Positions 16,462 to 26,230 are shown, numbered from the stretch's first letter. The stretch: DNA of 64,000 nt from Actinomadura livida (GCF_014648675.1 NZ_BMRO01000012.1:209090-273089); one strand, 5' to 3'. The notes: generated from the letters alone by a model not told the origin. Program-made: numbers and translations.

Positions 16462-19079
16462 CGGTCGGACCCGTCGGACTCGGGGGCGGTGTGCTTGGGC
16501 GGCGGCGCGAACCGGTTGCGCGCCTGCGGCTGGGCGAGTCCCTCGTGGACGGCCTCGCGCAGCGCGGCCCGGAACCGGCCCGGCCCCCAGTATCGCGCGC
16601 CGACCAGCTCGGCCAGGTGCTGGCGGCTGGTCGGGCCGTGCTCGTTGAGGGCCTGCGCGATGGCGTTGACCTCGCGATCCATGGCGATGTCGGAGTCGGT
16701 CGTGCGGCCCATTCCCAGCATCCAGGGAGCGTAGAACGTCTCACCGGGACCCGGCAGCAGCCGCCGCCAGCCGGCGCGCCGCTCGCGCTGACGGCGCAGG
16801 ACGCGCTCGCGGATGCGCTCGTCGCGCTCGCGGGCGGCGCGGCGCCGCTCCGCCGCCGCCTCCCGCTCCCGCCGCACCTGCTCGGCCGTACCGGACTCCG
16901 CGGCCAGGGACGCGGCGGCCGAGCGGTGCTGCGCGGCCTCCACCCGGTCGGCGGCGGACTCGGCCCGCATCCGGTGCACGTCGGCCTGGCGCTCGTGCCG
17001 CTCGACCCGGCCGGCGTCCCGCTCGGCCCGCGCGACATGGGCGAGCGCGAGCTCGGCGTGCATCTTCTCCCACTCGCCGAACGTCTCGGCCTGGCCGCGG
17101 GCGATCTCGGCCTCGACGCCCTCCAGCTCCGCGGCCCGCGCCGTCGCCTCCGCCGCCATCGCGCGCTGCTCGCGGGCGCGGGCCCGCTCGGCCGCGGCCT
17201 CCGCGAGCGCCGCGTGGGTCTCGGCGTCCCGCTGGTTCGCGGCGGTGAGGGACTCCACCTGCTGCCGCAGCGCACCGGCGCGCTCCTCGGCGGCGGTGGC
17301 GCGCTCCAGCGCGCTGCGGCGCTCGCCCTCGGTGCCGGCGTCCTCGGCGGCGATCCGCTCCTCGTGCGCGGCCGCCTCCTCGGTGAGCCGCTCGGCCTCC
17401 CACTCGGCGGTCTGCGCGAGGACCTCCTCGACCCGCCGCCGCTCGGCGGCGTCCTCGTCCCCCGCGTCCGCGCGCGTGGCGAACTCGTGGATGACGGCGC
17501 GGTGCTCGGCCGCGTGCGCCCGGTGCTCCTCGGCGTGGCGGCGGGCCTCCAGCGCGGCGCGGCGCTCCGGCCGCACGTCCGGCTCGGCCCCCGCCGGCTC
17601 GGCCCCCGCCGGCTCCAGCGCCGCCTCCTCCTCGGCCTCGTGCGCGGTGAGCGGCTTGGCGATGTTCTCCAGCGACGCCTGCTCGGCCTTGACGCCGAAG
17701 AACAGTTCGGCGAGGCCGCCCAGCGCCATGATCGCGGCGCCGAGGAAGAAGCCGTACGCGACGATGCTGCCCTCGCCCGTCTCGATCAGCCTGCCGAACA
17801 GGAGCGGGCCGGTGATGCCGCCCGTGGCCGTGCCGATCGCGTAGAAGAACGCGATGGCCAGCGCCCGCGTCTCCATGGGGAAGATCTCGCTGACCGTCAG
17901 ATAGGCGGAGCTGGCCCCCGCCGAGGCGAAGAAGAACGTCACGCCGATCAGCGCCATGAACGTCCACGTCGTCAGCGACCCGGTCACCAGCAGGACGCCG
18001 AGCAGGATGGTCAGGGCCGACGCGGCGAAGTACGTCCCGGTGATCATCGGCACGCGGCCGACCGTGTCGAACAGCCGGCCGAGCAGCAGCGGGCCCAGGA
18101 AGTTGCCGAGCGCGAACATGGCGAAGAAGTACGGCACCGTCCCGGACGCCACGTCGAACACGCCGCTCAGGATCGTGCCGAGGTCGAACGTCACCGCGTT
18201 GTAGAGGAACGCCTGGCCGACGAACAGCGCGAACCCGAGGATCGCCCGCTTCGGGTACCGCTTGAACGCGACCTCGGCGATCTGCCGGAAGGGGATGGCC
18301 TTGCGCTGCCGCACCGTGATGCTCTCGCCGGGCTCCTCCAACTCCTGCCCGGTCTCCTCGCGGACCCGGCGCTCGATGCCGTCGACGAGCCGTTCGGCCT
18401 CCTCCTCGTGGCCGTGGATGAACATCCAGCGCGGACTCTCCGGGACGTGCCGCCGGACGAACATGATGACGAGGCCGAGCACGCCGCCCGCGCCGAACGC
18501 GAGCCGCCATCCGAGGTCGATCGGGAGAAGGTCGGTGTTGAGCAGGACCACCGCGGAGAGGGCGCCGGCCGCGGCGCCCAGCCAGTAGCTGCCGTTGATG
18601 ATGATGTCCACCCGGCCGCGGGCGCGGGCGGGGATCAGCTCGTCGATCGCCGAGTTGATCGCCGCGTACTCGCCGCCGATGCCCATCCCGGTGACGAACC
18701 GGCAGATGAAGAAGTACCAGGGCGCGAACGCGAACGCGGTCGCCACCGTCGCGACGACGTAGACGACCAGCGTGAGGATGAACAGTTTCTTCCGGCCGAA
18801 CCGGTCGGTGAGCTGCCCGAAGAACAAGGCGCCGAGACACGCGCCCGCAACGTAGATCGCCGCCGCGTATCCGATGTCGGCCGCGGTCATGCCGACCCCG
18901 GCGCCCTCCTCGGTGAGCCGCGCGGCGACGGACCCGACGATCGTCACCTCGAGCCCGTCGAGGATCCAGACCGTGCCGAGCCCGACGACGATCATCCAGT
19001 GGAACCGCGACCACGGAAGGCGGTCCATGCGCGCGGGAATCTGCGTGGTCAGCGTGCCGAGGCGCGCATCCTCCGCCAT
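16458..19079 (-). CDS. MFS transporter fused to a long coiled-coil and a helix-turn-helix-like C-terminus
   Basis: This 873-aa protein begins with a 12-helix MFS transporter of the metabolite:H+ symporter/sugar-porter type (to about residue 440; FGQLTDRFGRKK and ESPRWM motifs). Family members normally end there. Here about 350 residues rich in Ala, Glu and Arg follow (about 455-800), with heptad-like spacing that suggests a long cytoplasmic coiled coil. The last 70 residues (REVNAIAQALNEHGPTSRQH onward) look like a winged-helix-type fold. ATG 19079 is preferred over TTG 19088 for spacing to AGGGGG. The substrate is unknown. Confidence 0.85.
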   Translation of the reverse strand: MAEDARLGTLTTQIPARMDRLPWSRFHWMIVVGLGTVWILDGLEVTIVGSVAARLTEEGAGVGMTAADIGYAAAIYVAGACLGALFFGQLTDRFGRKKLFILTLVVYVVATVATAFAFAPWYFFICRFVTGMGIGGEYAAINSAIDELIPARARGRVDIIINGSYWLGAAAGALSAVVLLNTDLLPIDLGWRLAFGAGGVLGLVIMFVRRHVPESPRWMFIHGHEEEAERLVDGIERRVREETGQELEEPGESITVRQRKAIPFRQIAEVAFKRYPKRAILGFALFVGQAFLYNAVTFDLGTILSGVFDVASGTVPYFFAMFALGNFLGPLLLGRLFDTVGRVPMITGTYFAASALTILLGVLLVTGSLTTWTFMALIGVTFFFASAGASSAYLTVSEIFPMETRALAIAFFYAIGTATGGITGPLLFGRLIETGEGSIVAYGFFLGAAIMALGGLAELFFGVKAEQASLENIAKPLTAHEAEEEAALEPAGAEPAGAEPDVRPERRAALEARRHAEEHRAHAAEHRAVIHEFATRADAGDEDAAERRRVEEVLAQTAEWEAERLTEEAAAHEERIAAEDAGTEGERRSALERATAAEERAGALRQQVESLTAANQRDAETHAALAEAAAERARAREQRAMAAEATARAAELEGVEAEIARGQAETFGEWEKMHAELALAHVARAERDAGRVERHERQADVHRMRAESAADRVEAAQHRSAAASLAAESGTAEQVRREREAAAERRRAARERDERIRERVLRRQRERRAGWRRLLPGPGETFYAPWMLGMGRTTDSDIAMDREVNAIAQALNEHGPTSRQHLAELVGARYWGPGRFRAALREAVHEGLAQPQARNRFAPPPKHTAPESDGSDR

Positions 19080-19265
19080 GACGGTCAACCCCCTAAAGCC
19101 GGTTGTCGCAGCCCCCGAAAAGTCGCCGCTATCTGGCTACCCATCCACCGGAAGTCACACCTGATCCGCGCGACCAAGGTCAACAACGCAGGTCCCGGTG
19201 CGGGCGGCCCTCTCCCGCCCGCGAGAGGATGCGGGTACGGGCCACGGGCGACGGGAGGGGACGCG

Positions 19266-20783
19266 ATGACGCTGCAGCACCTCTACCTGGTGCTGCTGAT
19301 CGGTGGCGCGGCCCTGCTGGCGAGCATCACCGCGGTCCGCGTCGCGCACGGGGTGGGGCTGCCCAGCCTGCTGTTCTTCCTGGCCGTCGGCCTGATCATG
19401 GGCGAGGACGGGATCGGCCTGCACTTCGACGACGCCCAGCTCGCCCAGGCGCTCGGCACCGCCGCGCTGGGCCTCATCCTCATCGAGGGCGGCCTGTCCA
19501 CGTCGTGGAACAGCCTGCGGCGGCTGCTCGCGCCGGCCGGGGTGCTGGCGACCGTGGGCGTGGCCGTCTCGATGCTCGTCACCGCCGCCGGCGTGCACTG
19601 GCTGCTGGGCATGGAGTGGCGGCTGGCGCTGCTGCTCGGCGCGATCGTGTCGTCCACGGACGCGGCGGCGACGTTCGCCGTCCTGCGGGCGCTGCCGCTG
19701 CCGGCCAAGCTCCGGGGCCTGCTGGAGGCCGAGTCGGGACTCAACGACGCGCCCACGATCATCCTGGTGCTGGTGTTCAGCAGCGCCGGCGCGTTCCCGA
19801 GCGCCGGTTACGTCGTCGGCAACCTGTTCTTCCAGCTGTGCGTCGGCGCGGCCCTCGGCCTGGTCATCGGCCGGCTCGGCGTCGTCGCGCTGCGGCGGAT
19901 CGCGCTGCCCGCCACCGGGCTGTACCCGCTGGCGACGTTCGGGTTCGGCATCCTCGCGTTCGCCGCGGCCGGGGTGGCGGGCGCCAGCGCCATCATCTCC
20001 GCCTACCTGTCCGGCGTGGTGCTGGGGAACTCCCGGCTGCCGCACCGCGCCGCGAGCCGGTCGTTCGCCGAGGGCGCCGGCTGGCTGGGGCAGATCGGGC
20101 TGTTCGTCATGCTCGGCCTGCTGGTCGATCCGAGCCGGCTGCCGGGCGCGGTCGTGCCGGCGGTGGTGGCGGGCCTGGTCCTGCTGCTGGTGGCGCGGCC
20201 GGTCTCGGTGCTGGTGTGCCTGCCGGGCTTCCGCTTTCCCTGGCGGGAGCAGGCGTTCCTGTCGTGGGCGGGGCTGCGCGGCGCCGTGCCGATCGTGCTG
20301 GCCACGTTCCCCATCGTCTCCGGCGTCGAGGGGGCGCGGGACCTGCTGCACGTCGTGTTCGTGCTGGTCGTGGTGTTCACCCTCGTCCAGGGGCCGAGCC
20401 TGCCCGGCGCGGCGCGGCTGCTCGGCGTGATCCAGCCGGGCCAGGCCCGCGAGGTCCAGGTCGAGGCCGCCCCGCTGGACATGCTCGGCGCCGAACTGCT
20501 CACCCTCACCGTCCCGGAAGGCTCCCGGCTGCACGGCGTCGAGATCTCCGAGCTGCGCCTTCCGCGCGCCGCGGTGGTCAGCCTGATCGTCCGCGACGGC
20601 ACCGCTCTGGTCCCCGGCCCCACGACCATCCTTATGGAGGGGGACGAGGTCCTCATCGTCACGGCGGAGGCCGTCCGCGAGACCACCGAGCGCCGGCTGC
20701 GCGCGGTGGGCCGCCGCGGGCGCCTCGCCTACTGGCTCGGCGAGCACGGCGACCCGGAGACCGGGAACGGCCCCGCGTCCTGA
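19266..20783 (+). CDS. Monovalent cation/proton antiporter (CPA1, NhaP2/CvrA-like)
   Basis: This 505-aa antiporter has about 12-13 transmembrane segments, the ion-site motif SGLNDAP (ESGLNDAPT) and the GLRGAVPIVLA motif of CPA1 proteins. A C-terminal TrkA_C-type regulatory domain begins near residue 405. It would exchange K+ or Na+ for protons at the inner membrane and contribute to pH and volume control. ATG 19266 has GGAGGGG upstream. It is divergent from the MFS-fusion gene across 186 bp. Confidence 0.92.
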   Translation: MTLQHLYLVLLIGGAALLASITAVRVAHGVGLPSLLFFLAVGLIMGEDGIGLHFDDAQLAQALGTAALGLILIEGGLSTSWNSLRRLLAPAGVLATVGVAVSMLVTAAGVHWLLGMEWRLALLLGAIVSSTDAAATFAVLRALPLPAKLRGLLEAESGLNDAPTIILVLVFSSAGAFPSAGYVVGNLFFQLCVGAALGLVIGRLGVVALRRIALPATGLYPLATFGFGILAFAAAGVAGASAIISAYLSGVVLGNSRLPHRAASRSFAEGAGWLGQIGLFVMLGLLVDPSRLPGAVVPAVVAGLVLLLVARPVSVLVCLPGFRFPWREQAFLSWAGLRGAVPIVLATFPIVSGVEGARDLLHVVFVLVVVFTLVQGPSLPGAARLLGVIQPGQAREVQVEAAPLDMLGAELLTLTVPEGSRLHGVEISELRLPRAAVVSLIVRDGTALVPGPTTILMEGDEVLIVTAEAVRETTERRLRAVGRRGRLAYWLGEHGDPETGNGPAS

Positions 20784-20895
20784 GCGTCCGGCCGGGCCGG
20801 CCTGCCGAAAGTCAGGGGTGCCGGGTGCCGATCGGCCATCGCGGGCGCCGGCCGCCGCTCCCTAGCTTTCCGGGGAGACCACGAGCGGAGAGCGC

Positions 20896-21822
20896 ATGAT
20901 CACTTTGACCGGCCTGACCAAGCGCTACGGCGGGACGACCGCCGTGGCGGACCTGTCCCTGACGATCGAACCGGGCCTGGTGACCGGCTTCCTGGGCCCG
21001 AACGGCGCCGGGAAGTCCACGACCATGCGGATGATCCTCGGCCTGGACGAGCCGACCGCGGGCACGGCGCTGGTGTCCGGCCGCCGGTACGCGCGGTTCC
21101 GGCACCCGCTGCGCGAGGCGGGCGCGCTGCTGGACGCGCGGGCGGTGCACCCCGGCCGCGGCGGCCGGAACCATCTGCTGGCCATGGCGCGCAGCAACGG
21201 CATCCCCCGCCGGCGGGTCGAGGAGGTGCTCGGCATGGTGGGGCTGTCGGACGTCGCTGGCAAGCGGGCCGGGACGTACTCGCTGGGCATGGGCCAGCGG
21301 CTCGGCATCGCCGGCGCGCTCCTCGGCGATCCGCCGGTCCTGATGTTCGACGAGCCGGTGAACGGGCTCGACCCCGACGGCGTCCGCTGGGTGCGCGAGC
21401 TGATGCGCTCGCTGGCCGCCGAAGGACGCACGGTCTTCGTGTCGAGCCACCTGATGAGCGAGATGGAGCGCACCGCGGACCGGCTCGTGGTCATCGGGAA
21501 GGGCCGGCTCATCGCCGACGCGCCGGTCACCGAGATCCTCGCCGGGAGCTCGCGGCGCCGCATCAGGGTCCGCGGCCCGCACCCGGAGTCGCTGCGGGAA
21601 CTGGCCGCCCACCTCGCGGGGCGGGGCGTCACCGCCGACGAGGTCTCGCCCGGGGAACTGCTGCTCTCGGGCACCACCGTGGAGTCCGCCGGCGAGGCGG
21701 CCCACCGGCTCGGCGTCCTCCTGCACGAGCTGAGCCCGCTGGAGGCCACGCTCGAACAGGCCTACATGGAGCTGACCGCCGGAAGCACCGAGTTCACCGC
21801 GTCCACTGGGGAGGCCCGATGA
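20896..21822 (+). CDS. ABC transporter ATP-binding protein (DrrA-type)
   Basis: This 308-aa ATPase has Walker A GPNGAGKST (34-42), signature YSLGMGQR and Walker B LMFDEP. It is followed by a C-terminal accessory region typical of DrrA/CcmA-type exporters (residues about 225-308). Its stop overlaps the start of the permease gene by 4 nt (ATGA). It powers export through that permease. The substrate is not evident; drug, lipid or antibiotic export are usual for the family. Confidence 0.93.
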   Translation: MITLTGLTKRYGGTTAVADLSLTIEPGLVTGFLGPNGAGKSTTMRMILGLDEPTAGTALVSGRRYARFRHPLREAGALLDARAVHPGRGGRNHLLAMARSNGIPRRRVEEVLGMVGLSDVAGKRAGTYSLGMGQRLGIAGALLGDPPVLMFDEPVNGLDPDGVRWVRELMRSLAAEGRTVFVSSHLMSEMERTADRLVVIGKGRLIADAPVTEILAGSSRRRIRVRGPHPESLRELAAHLAGRGVTADEVSPGELLLSGTTVESAGEAAHRLGVLLHELSPLEATLEQAYMELTAGSTEFTASTGEAR

Positions 21823-22616
21823 CCGCCATGACGGAGACCCGCACCGCGACCGGAGGACGGCTGCCGGGTGCGGTGGCGGCCGAGTGGACGAAGGCGTGGA
21901 CGGTCCGCAGCACCTACTGGAACCTGTTCGGGGCGGCCGTCCTGATGGGGCTCGCCTGCCTCCAGCTGGCCATCTACACCCTCAACGCCAACGGGAACGA
22001 CGACCCGTCGGACGACAAGGGCGTGGTCGCCGTCGGGACGATCGCCATCGGCGCGGTGGACCTCGTCCAGTTCGTCCTGATCGGGCTGGCCATGCTGCTG
22101 ATCACGGGCGAGTACTCCACCGGGGCGATCCGCGCGACCCTCCAGTGGATCCCGCGCAGGGGCGAGATGCTGGCGGCCAAGACCGCGGTCGCGGGCGTCA
22201 TCGGCGGCGCCGCCGGTACCGTGCTCGCCGCGGCCGGGTCGCTGGCGGCGCTGCCGCTCCTCGGCCGCTGGGGCGGGTTCGAGTTCGGCCCGTGGCTCGG
22301 CGACGTCCTCGCCGTCGGCGCCTACCTTGCCCTGATCAGCGTCTTCACCGTGAGCGCCGGCGCCCTGCTGCGCAGCGCGGTCGGCACGCTGATCGTGATC
22401 TTCCTGGTCGTCCTGGTGGTGCCCGCCAGCCTGCAGGCGAGCGGCATCACCGCGTTCCAACGCGTCGCGGACTTCATGCCCGCCGTCGCCGGGGCCGCCT
22501 TCATGCGCGGCGAGTCCGACACGTACCCGCCGGTGCTCGGCCTGCTGATCCTCGCCGCCTGGGCTGCCGCCGCGCTCCTCGCCGGGCACGCCGCACTCCG
22601 CCGCCGCGACGCCTGA
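21819..22616 (+). CDS. ABC-2 type transporter permease
   Basis: This 265-aa membrane protein has six hydrophobic segments in the ABC-2 pattern and a charged N-terminus (AAEWTKAWTVRSTYWN), which is characteristic of actinobacterial permeases paired with DrrA-like ATPases. ATG 21819 overlaps the ATPase gene; ATG 21828 is an alternative. Together they form a two-gene exporter. The next gene converges on it 32 bp away. Confidence 0.9.
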   Translation: MTAMTETRTATGGRLPGAVAAEWTKAWTVRSTYWNLFGAAVLMGLACLQLAIYTLNANGNDDPSDDKGVVAVGTIAIGAVDLVQFVLIGLAMLLITGEYSTGAIRATLQWIPRRGEMLAAKTAVAGVIGGAAGTVLAAAGSLAALPLLGRWGGFEFGPWLGDVLAVGAYLALISVFTVSAGALLRSAVGTLIVIFLVVLVVPASLQASGITAFQRVADFMPAVAGAAFMRGESDTYPPVLGLLILAAWAAAALLAGHAALRRRDA

Positions 22617-22648
22617 GACACGGCGCCGCGACGGCGACCTCGGCGTGG

Positions 22649-23953
22649 TCAGTTCGGGTGGTCGTTGAACTGGACGGAGATCCGGTGGCCGCTGGACGGC
22701 CAGGCCGGCACGGCGAGGGCGTCGGTGCGGCCGCTGCCGCCGCGGGGCTGCGACACGAGGGAGATCGGGCGCGCCCCGGCCGGGACGAAGACGTCCATGC
22801 CGGTCATGAACGGCGTGGCGAAGAACGCCGGGATCGGCGCGCCGAGGTCGGTGACGCGGTCGCGCCCGGCGTCGAAGGCGAAGATCCCGATGGCGCGCTT
22901 GGTGCGCGGCGCGTTGGCGGCGTTCAGCACCTGCCGCCCGTCGATGTAGAGGGCGTCGCCCGCGCTCCCCTGGTCGCCCCACCACTCCTTCTGCCGGCTG
23001 ATGGTGAGGGCGGCATGGTCGTCACCGGTCTCCACGAGGCCCGACAGCCCCTCGCCGGGACGGCTGGTCAGCAGCCGGACGAGCCGGTCGGTGCGGCGGA
23101 ACGGCTGGAAGTACAGGTGGTGGACGGACGACTCGTCCCACACGACCGCGAACTCGTAGTGGGCGTCGCCGCGGCCCTCGAACGGACCCCACGAGCCGTC
23201 CCCGGTGAGGTCGTAGGCGGCGAGGGGGCGGCTGGTGAGGCGCGAACCGGTGTACGGGTTCACCCGGTAGATCTCCAGCCGCGCACCGGCCGCGCCGACG
23301 TTGGTCGGGAAGAGCACCGCGCGTCCCGACAGGGAGATGTTCGGCTGCGGGACGATCCAGCTCGTGGCAGGCGCCCGCCCGTTGAAGAACTCGAAGAACC
23401 GCGCGAAGGTCTCGGGCGAGGTCACGACCTGGGTGTGGGACTGGTCGGAGAAGTACACGTTGGCGGCGCCGCCGACCTGCCGCTCCGTCGAGCCCTCGCC
23501 CCACACCGCCAGGGTGGGCACGCCGCCCGGCTGGGCGTCCGCGACGGCGCCGTCGAGGTTGACGTAGTGCGCGACGGTCGCCGCCCGCGCGGGCGAGCTG
23601 CGCAGGTAGCTCTGCATCAGCGCGGTGCCGAGCGAGTGGGCGAGCAGGTCCACCCGGTCGGCGCCGGTGCGGTCGAGGAGGCGCGCGATGCGGCCGTCCA
23701 GCGACGCGTAGACCTGTTCCACGGTCGTGACCGTGAACGTCGAGTCGTACTCGTGGCCCTCGATGAACTGCTCCGGGTAGCCGTTGGACGCCAGGCGCCG
23801 CGCCTGCGTCTCGAACTGGCCGGCGGAGCCGCTGAACCCGTGCACGAACACGACGGGGCGCGGGGAGAGGCGGCGGCCGTGCGCGTGCGCGGGCGACACG
23901 ACCGACAGGGATAGCAGCAGGGCGCAGAAGAAGGCGATGAGCCGTCGCAGCAT
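22649..23953 (-). CDS. Secreted lipase/esterase-like alpha/beta hydrolase
   Basis: This 434-aa protein has a Sec signal peptide (basic start, hydrophobic core, cleavage near AHA at about 24). An alpha/beta-hydrolase domain follows with VVFVHGFSGS (oxyanion) and the nucleophile in AHSLGTA (S107). The segment after about residue 270 is a separate beta-rich region often seen in actinobacterial secreted lipases. ATG 23953 has GAGGGG upstream and directly precedes the signal peptide, so it is chosen over the longer frame to 23989. It would act outside the cell on ester substrates. Confidence 0.85.
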   Translation of the reverse strand: MLRRLIAFFCALLLSLSVVSPAHAHGRRLSPRPVVFVHGFSGSAGQFETQARRLASNGYPEQFIEGHEYDSTFTVTTVEQVYASLDGRIARLLDRTGADRVDLLAHSLGTALMQSYLRSSPARAATVAHYVNLDGAVADAQPGGVPTLAVWGEGSTERQVGGAANVYFSDQSHTQVVTSPETFARFFEFFNGRAPATSWIVPQPNISLSGRAVLFPTNVGAAGARLEIYRVNPYTGSRLTSRPLAAYDLTGDGSWGPFEGRGDAHYEFAVVWDESSVHHLYFQPFRRTDRLVRLLTSRPGEGLSGLVETGDDHAALTISRQKEWWGDQGSAGDALYIDGRQVLNAANAPRTKRAIGIFAFDAGRDRVTDLGAPIPAFFATPFMTGMDVFVPAGARPISLVSQPRGGSGRTDALAVPAWPSSGHRISVQFNDHPN

Positions 23954-24092
23954 GGGAGCGAACCCCTCGTGGTGACCATCCGGGCCCAAAGCTTCTGATC
24001 ACCGGAGATCGCCGTCAAGGTTCGGGCGGCGACACTGTGCCCATGCCCAGGCGATGGCGGTTCCGGTTATTCACCGGAACGGTGCCGGGGCG

Positions 24093-24875
24093 TCAGGCGG
24101 GGTTGGTGACGCGGATCTTGGATTGCCCGTGCGGGAGTGCTTCCCAGTCGTCCATGAAGCGGGCGGTGAATCCGTGCCTCTCGGCGAGCGACGTCAGCGT
24201 TTCGGTGCGGTAGTAGAAATCCTCCCGCAGGACGTGGTGTTCGGCGCCTTCGGTGCGGTCGAAGGTGAAGTCGAAGAATCCGCCGGGGACCAGGACCCGG
24301 CCGACATTGGCGAGGCATTCGTCGATGACGCTCAGCGGCGAGTGGCTGAAAACGCTGTGCGCGTGCACGACCGAGAAGTGGTCCGACGGCAGGAACCGCA
24401 AGGTCAGGTCGTTGACGAGCGTCAGGTGCGGCAGTTTGCCGGCCAACTCCTGGCGGACGAGGGTGTCCTGCGCGGCGAGCAGGATGTCGGGCGAGATGTC
24501 GATGCCGTAGTAGTTGCCGCTGTCGAGGTAGTCGATGAAGCGCCACCCGGCCCGCAGGTTCCCGCAGCCGATCTCCAGCATCCGGTCATCGGGCTTGAGC
24601 CCGTGTTTGACCAGGTAGTCGAACTGCATCTTGCCGAGCCTCAGCCAGCGCTCCCGGGTCGGGCTCCCGACGGCGGCCTCGGGGCTCTTGGCCGCGTCCG
24701 CCCGCATGACGGCCCGGTAGTAGGCGACGTGGTCACGGCTGGTGACGCGCAGTTTCAGGTCGCGCGCCGTTCTCGCCAGGTACGGCCTGATCTTGTCGGG
24801 GTTCTTGGCGGCGTATCGCAGTTTGTAGGTGAGGCTCGCGCGATTCCTGCGCGTCGGCGGGACCGGTTCGGTCAT
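24093..24875 (-). CDS. Class I SAM-dependent methyltransferase
   Basis: This 260-aa methyltransferase has motif I MLEIGCGNLRAG (about 99-110), the acidic loop GIDISPD and a VHAHSVFSH block. It begins with a basic amphipathic stretch of about 45 residues. Relatives methylate small molecules or glycolipid sugars; the substrate is unknown here. It stands alone, with convergent and divergent neighbours, so context does not help. Confidence 0.85.
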   Translation of the reverse strand: MTEPVPPTRRNRASLTYKLRYAAKNPDKIRPYLARTARDLKLRVTSRDHVAYYRAVMRADAAKSPEAAVGSPTRERWLRLGKMQFDYLVKHGLKPDDRMLEIGCGNLRAGWRFIDYLDSGNYYGIDISPDILLAAQDTLVRQELAGKLPHLTLVNDLTLRFLPSDHFSVVHAHSVFSHSPLSVIDECLANVGRVLVPGGFFDFTFDRTEGAEHHVLREDFYYRTETLTSLAERHGFTARFMDDWEALPHGQSKIRVTNPA

Positions 24876-25065
24876 CGGCTCGTCCTCTGAAGTAGCACTC
24901 CGGGAAAGCGGCGGCCAGTTCCTGACGATGGCACAGGAGCACTACCCGTGCCACCGCCCGATAAGCCGAGGCCGGCCCGAAGACCCGCCTTGGAGCCGGG
25001 CGCACCGTCATTACACTGCCTCGGAGCGGTATCGGCGAGCCCATGACGGCGGAGGAGGTACCGAG

Positions 25066-25164
25066 ATGAGTCCCGGAGACGGCGCGGATCGCAAAGCCAC
25101 GCCGGAACAGATGACACAGCGCGGCAAGAACCTGCACAGAAATGTCGATGACAGGAGGCCGTAA
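25066..25164 (+). CDS. 32-residue small ORF with strong ribosome binding site
   Basis: GGAGGAGGT lies 6 nt before ATG 25066, the best ribosome binding site in this stretch. It drives a 32-codon frame rich in Asp, Arg and Lys that ends at 25164. The frame overlaps the start of the next gene, so it could be a leader peptide coupling translation of that gene. No family is recognised. Confidence 0.35.
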   Translation: MSPGDGADRKATPEQMTQRGKNLHRNVDDRRP

Positions 25165-26047
25165 ACGCCGCCACGTGAGGCGGCTGTTCGCCTCGGCCTG
25201 CCTCGCGCTGCTCCTGCCGCCCGCCGCGACGACCTGCACGCACCTGTTCGGCGAGCGGGTGTCGCTGCGGATCGACCGGTGCGAGCGCCAGCCGCGCTAC
25301 GGCCACGAATGCCACGGCTCCTGGACGGACGCCGGCGGCGAACGGCACACCACGACCGTGTCGCACGTCGGCCCCGAGGACGTCGGCGAGACCGTCGGCG
25401 CCCGGCTCGGACCATGGCCGATGGACGCCCACGCCGGGAGCCTCTGGGCGGATGCCCCGCTGTACCTCCCGGTGCCCGTGCTGGCGGCGGCCGTCCCCTT
25501 CTACCTTCTGCTCAGGTGGCGCTTCGACAGGGAGGTGAAGGACACCGCGCGGCGGCTGCTGGACGCCCCCGAGCACTTCCTGGTGCTGGAGGTGAACCGC
25601 AAGGGGGCGGTGCGGACCGGCGGGGAGCAGCATCTCCGCGTGCGGTTCGGCGATCCGGACGTGCCGGTTCCGGAAGGGGCCGACCGGAGGCGCTTCGCGT
25701 CCGCCCGGCGGCCCGGCGGGGAGATCGCGTTCGCCGTCGAGCGGCGCTCCGACCAGCTCCTCATGCTCGACGCGGACGGGCGGCCCGAGGCGATCGTCCC
25801 GCACCTTGGGCTCCAGTCGGACCGTCCCCGCGTCGAGGCGCCGGACGGGCGGCTCCTCGGCGAGATGCCCCGGACGCGCGGCCACACCGGCGACGTGCAC
25901 TCCGTCCTCGACGCGGGCGGGACGGAGGTCGGGCGCTTCGCCCGCCTCCGCCGCGGGACGTGGGCGCTGTGCCTGTCACCGGACTGCTCCGCGGTCCTGG
26001 CCGACTCCGTCCTCGCCTACCTCTTCACCGACGGCCGCGCCGCCTGA
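25142..26047 (+). CDS. Membrane-anchored hypothetical protein
   Basis: This 301-aa protein has a basic start and a hydrophobic segment (about 15-30) ending in a cysteine. An extracytoplasmic stretch with four cysteines follows, then a second membrane helix (about 107-126) and a roughly 170-residue cytoplasmic beta-rich domain. I do not recognise the family. The start is uncertain: ATG 25142 and ATG 25148 both lack a good ribosome site and may depend on the overlapping 32-codon ORF. It ends near an ISL3 transposase remnant. Confidence 0.6.
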   Translation: MSMTGGRKRRHVRRLFASACLALLLPPAATTCTHLFGERVSLRIDRCERQPRYGHECHGSWTDAGGERHTTTVSHVGPEDVGETVGARLGPWPMDAHAGSLWADAPLYLPVPVLAAAVPFYLLLRWRFDREVKDTARRLLDAPEHFLVLEVNRKGAVRTGGEQHLRVRFGDPDVPVPEGADRRRFASARRPGGEIAFAVERRSDQLLMLDADGRPEAIVPHLGLQSDRPRVEAPDGRLLGEMPRTRGHTGDVHSVLDAGGTEVGRFARLRRGTWALCLSPDCSAVLADSVLAYLFTDGRAA

Positions 26048-26057
26048 CATCGAGACC

Positions 26058-26230
26058 ATATTGCCCATCTCGGACATGCAGGACCTCGATTCCAACGAAG
26101 ATGACCTTCCCCTACTTCTCTCCGGCCTGTCTCCGCTGGTCATCGAGGATGTGCTGGACCAGGGCGAGCTGATCTGGGGGCGAGCCAGGACACCCGACGG
26201 CCCGGCGGCGTGCCCGAGTCAGCGTTACCG
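26058..26230 (+). pseudogene. ISL3-family transposase remnant (N-terminal fragment)
   Basis: In the +3 frame (26058 onward) the translation reads like the start of actinobacterial ISL3 transposases: DLPLLLSGLSPLVIEDVLDQ, then a GRARTPDGPAACP block just before the usual zinc-finger cysteines. Similarity stops after about residue 55, and the rest of the element is missing. No terminal inverted repeats were found. Confidence 0.5.

Noticed and set aside
16491..20783. 1430-codon plus-strand frame
   Set aside because: Only its last 505 codons (from 19266) are the antiporter. The rest is antisense to the MFS-fusion gene.
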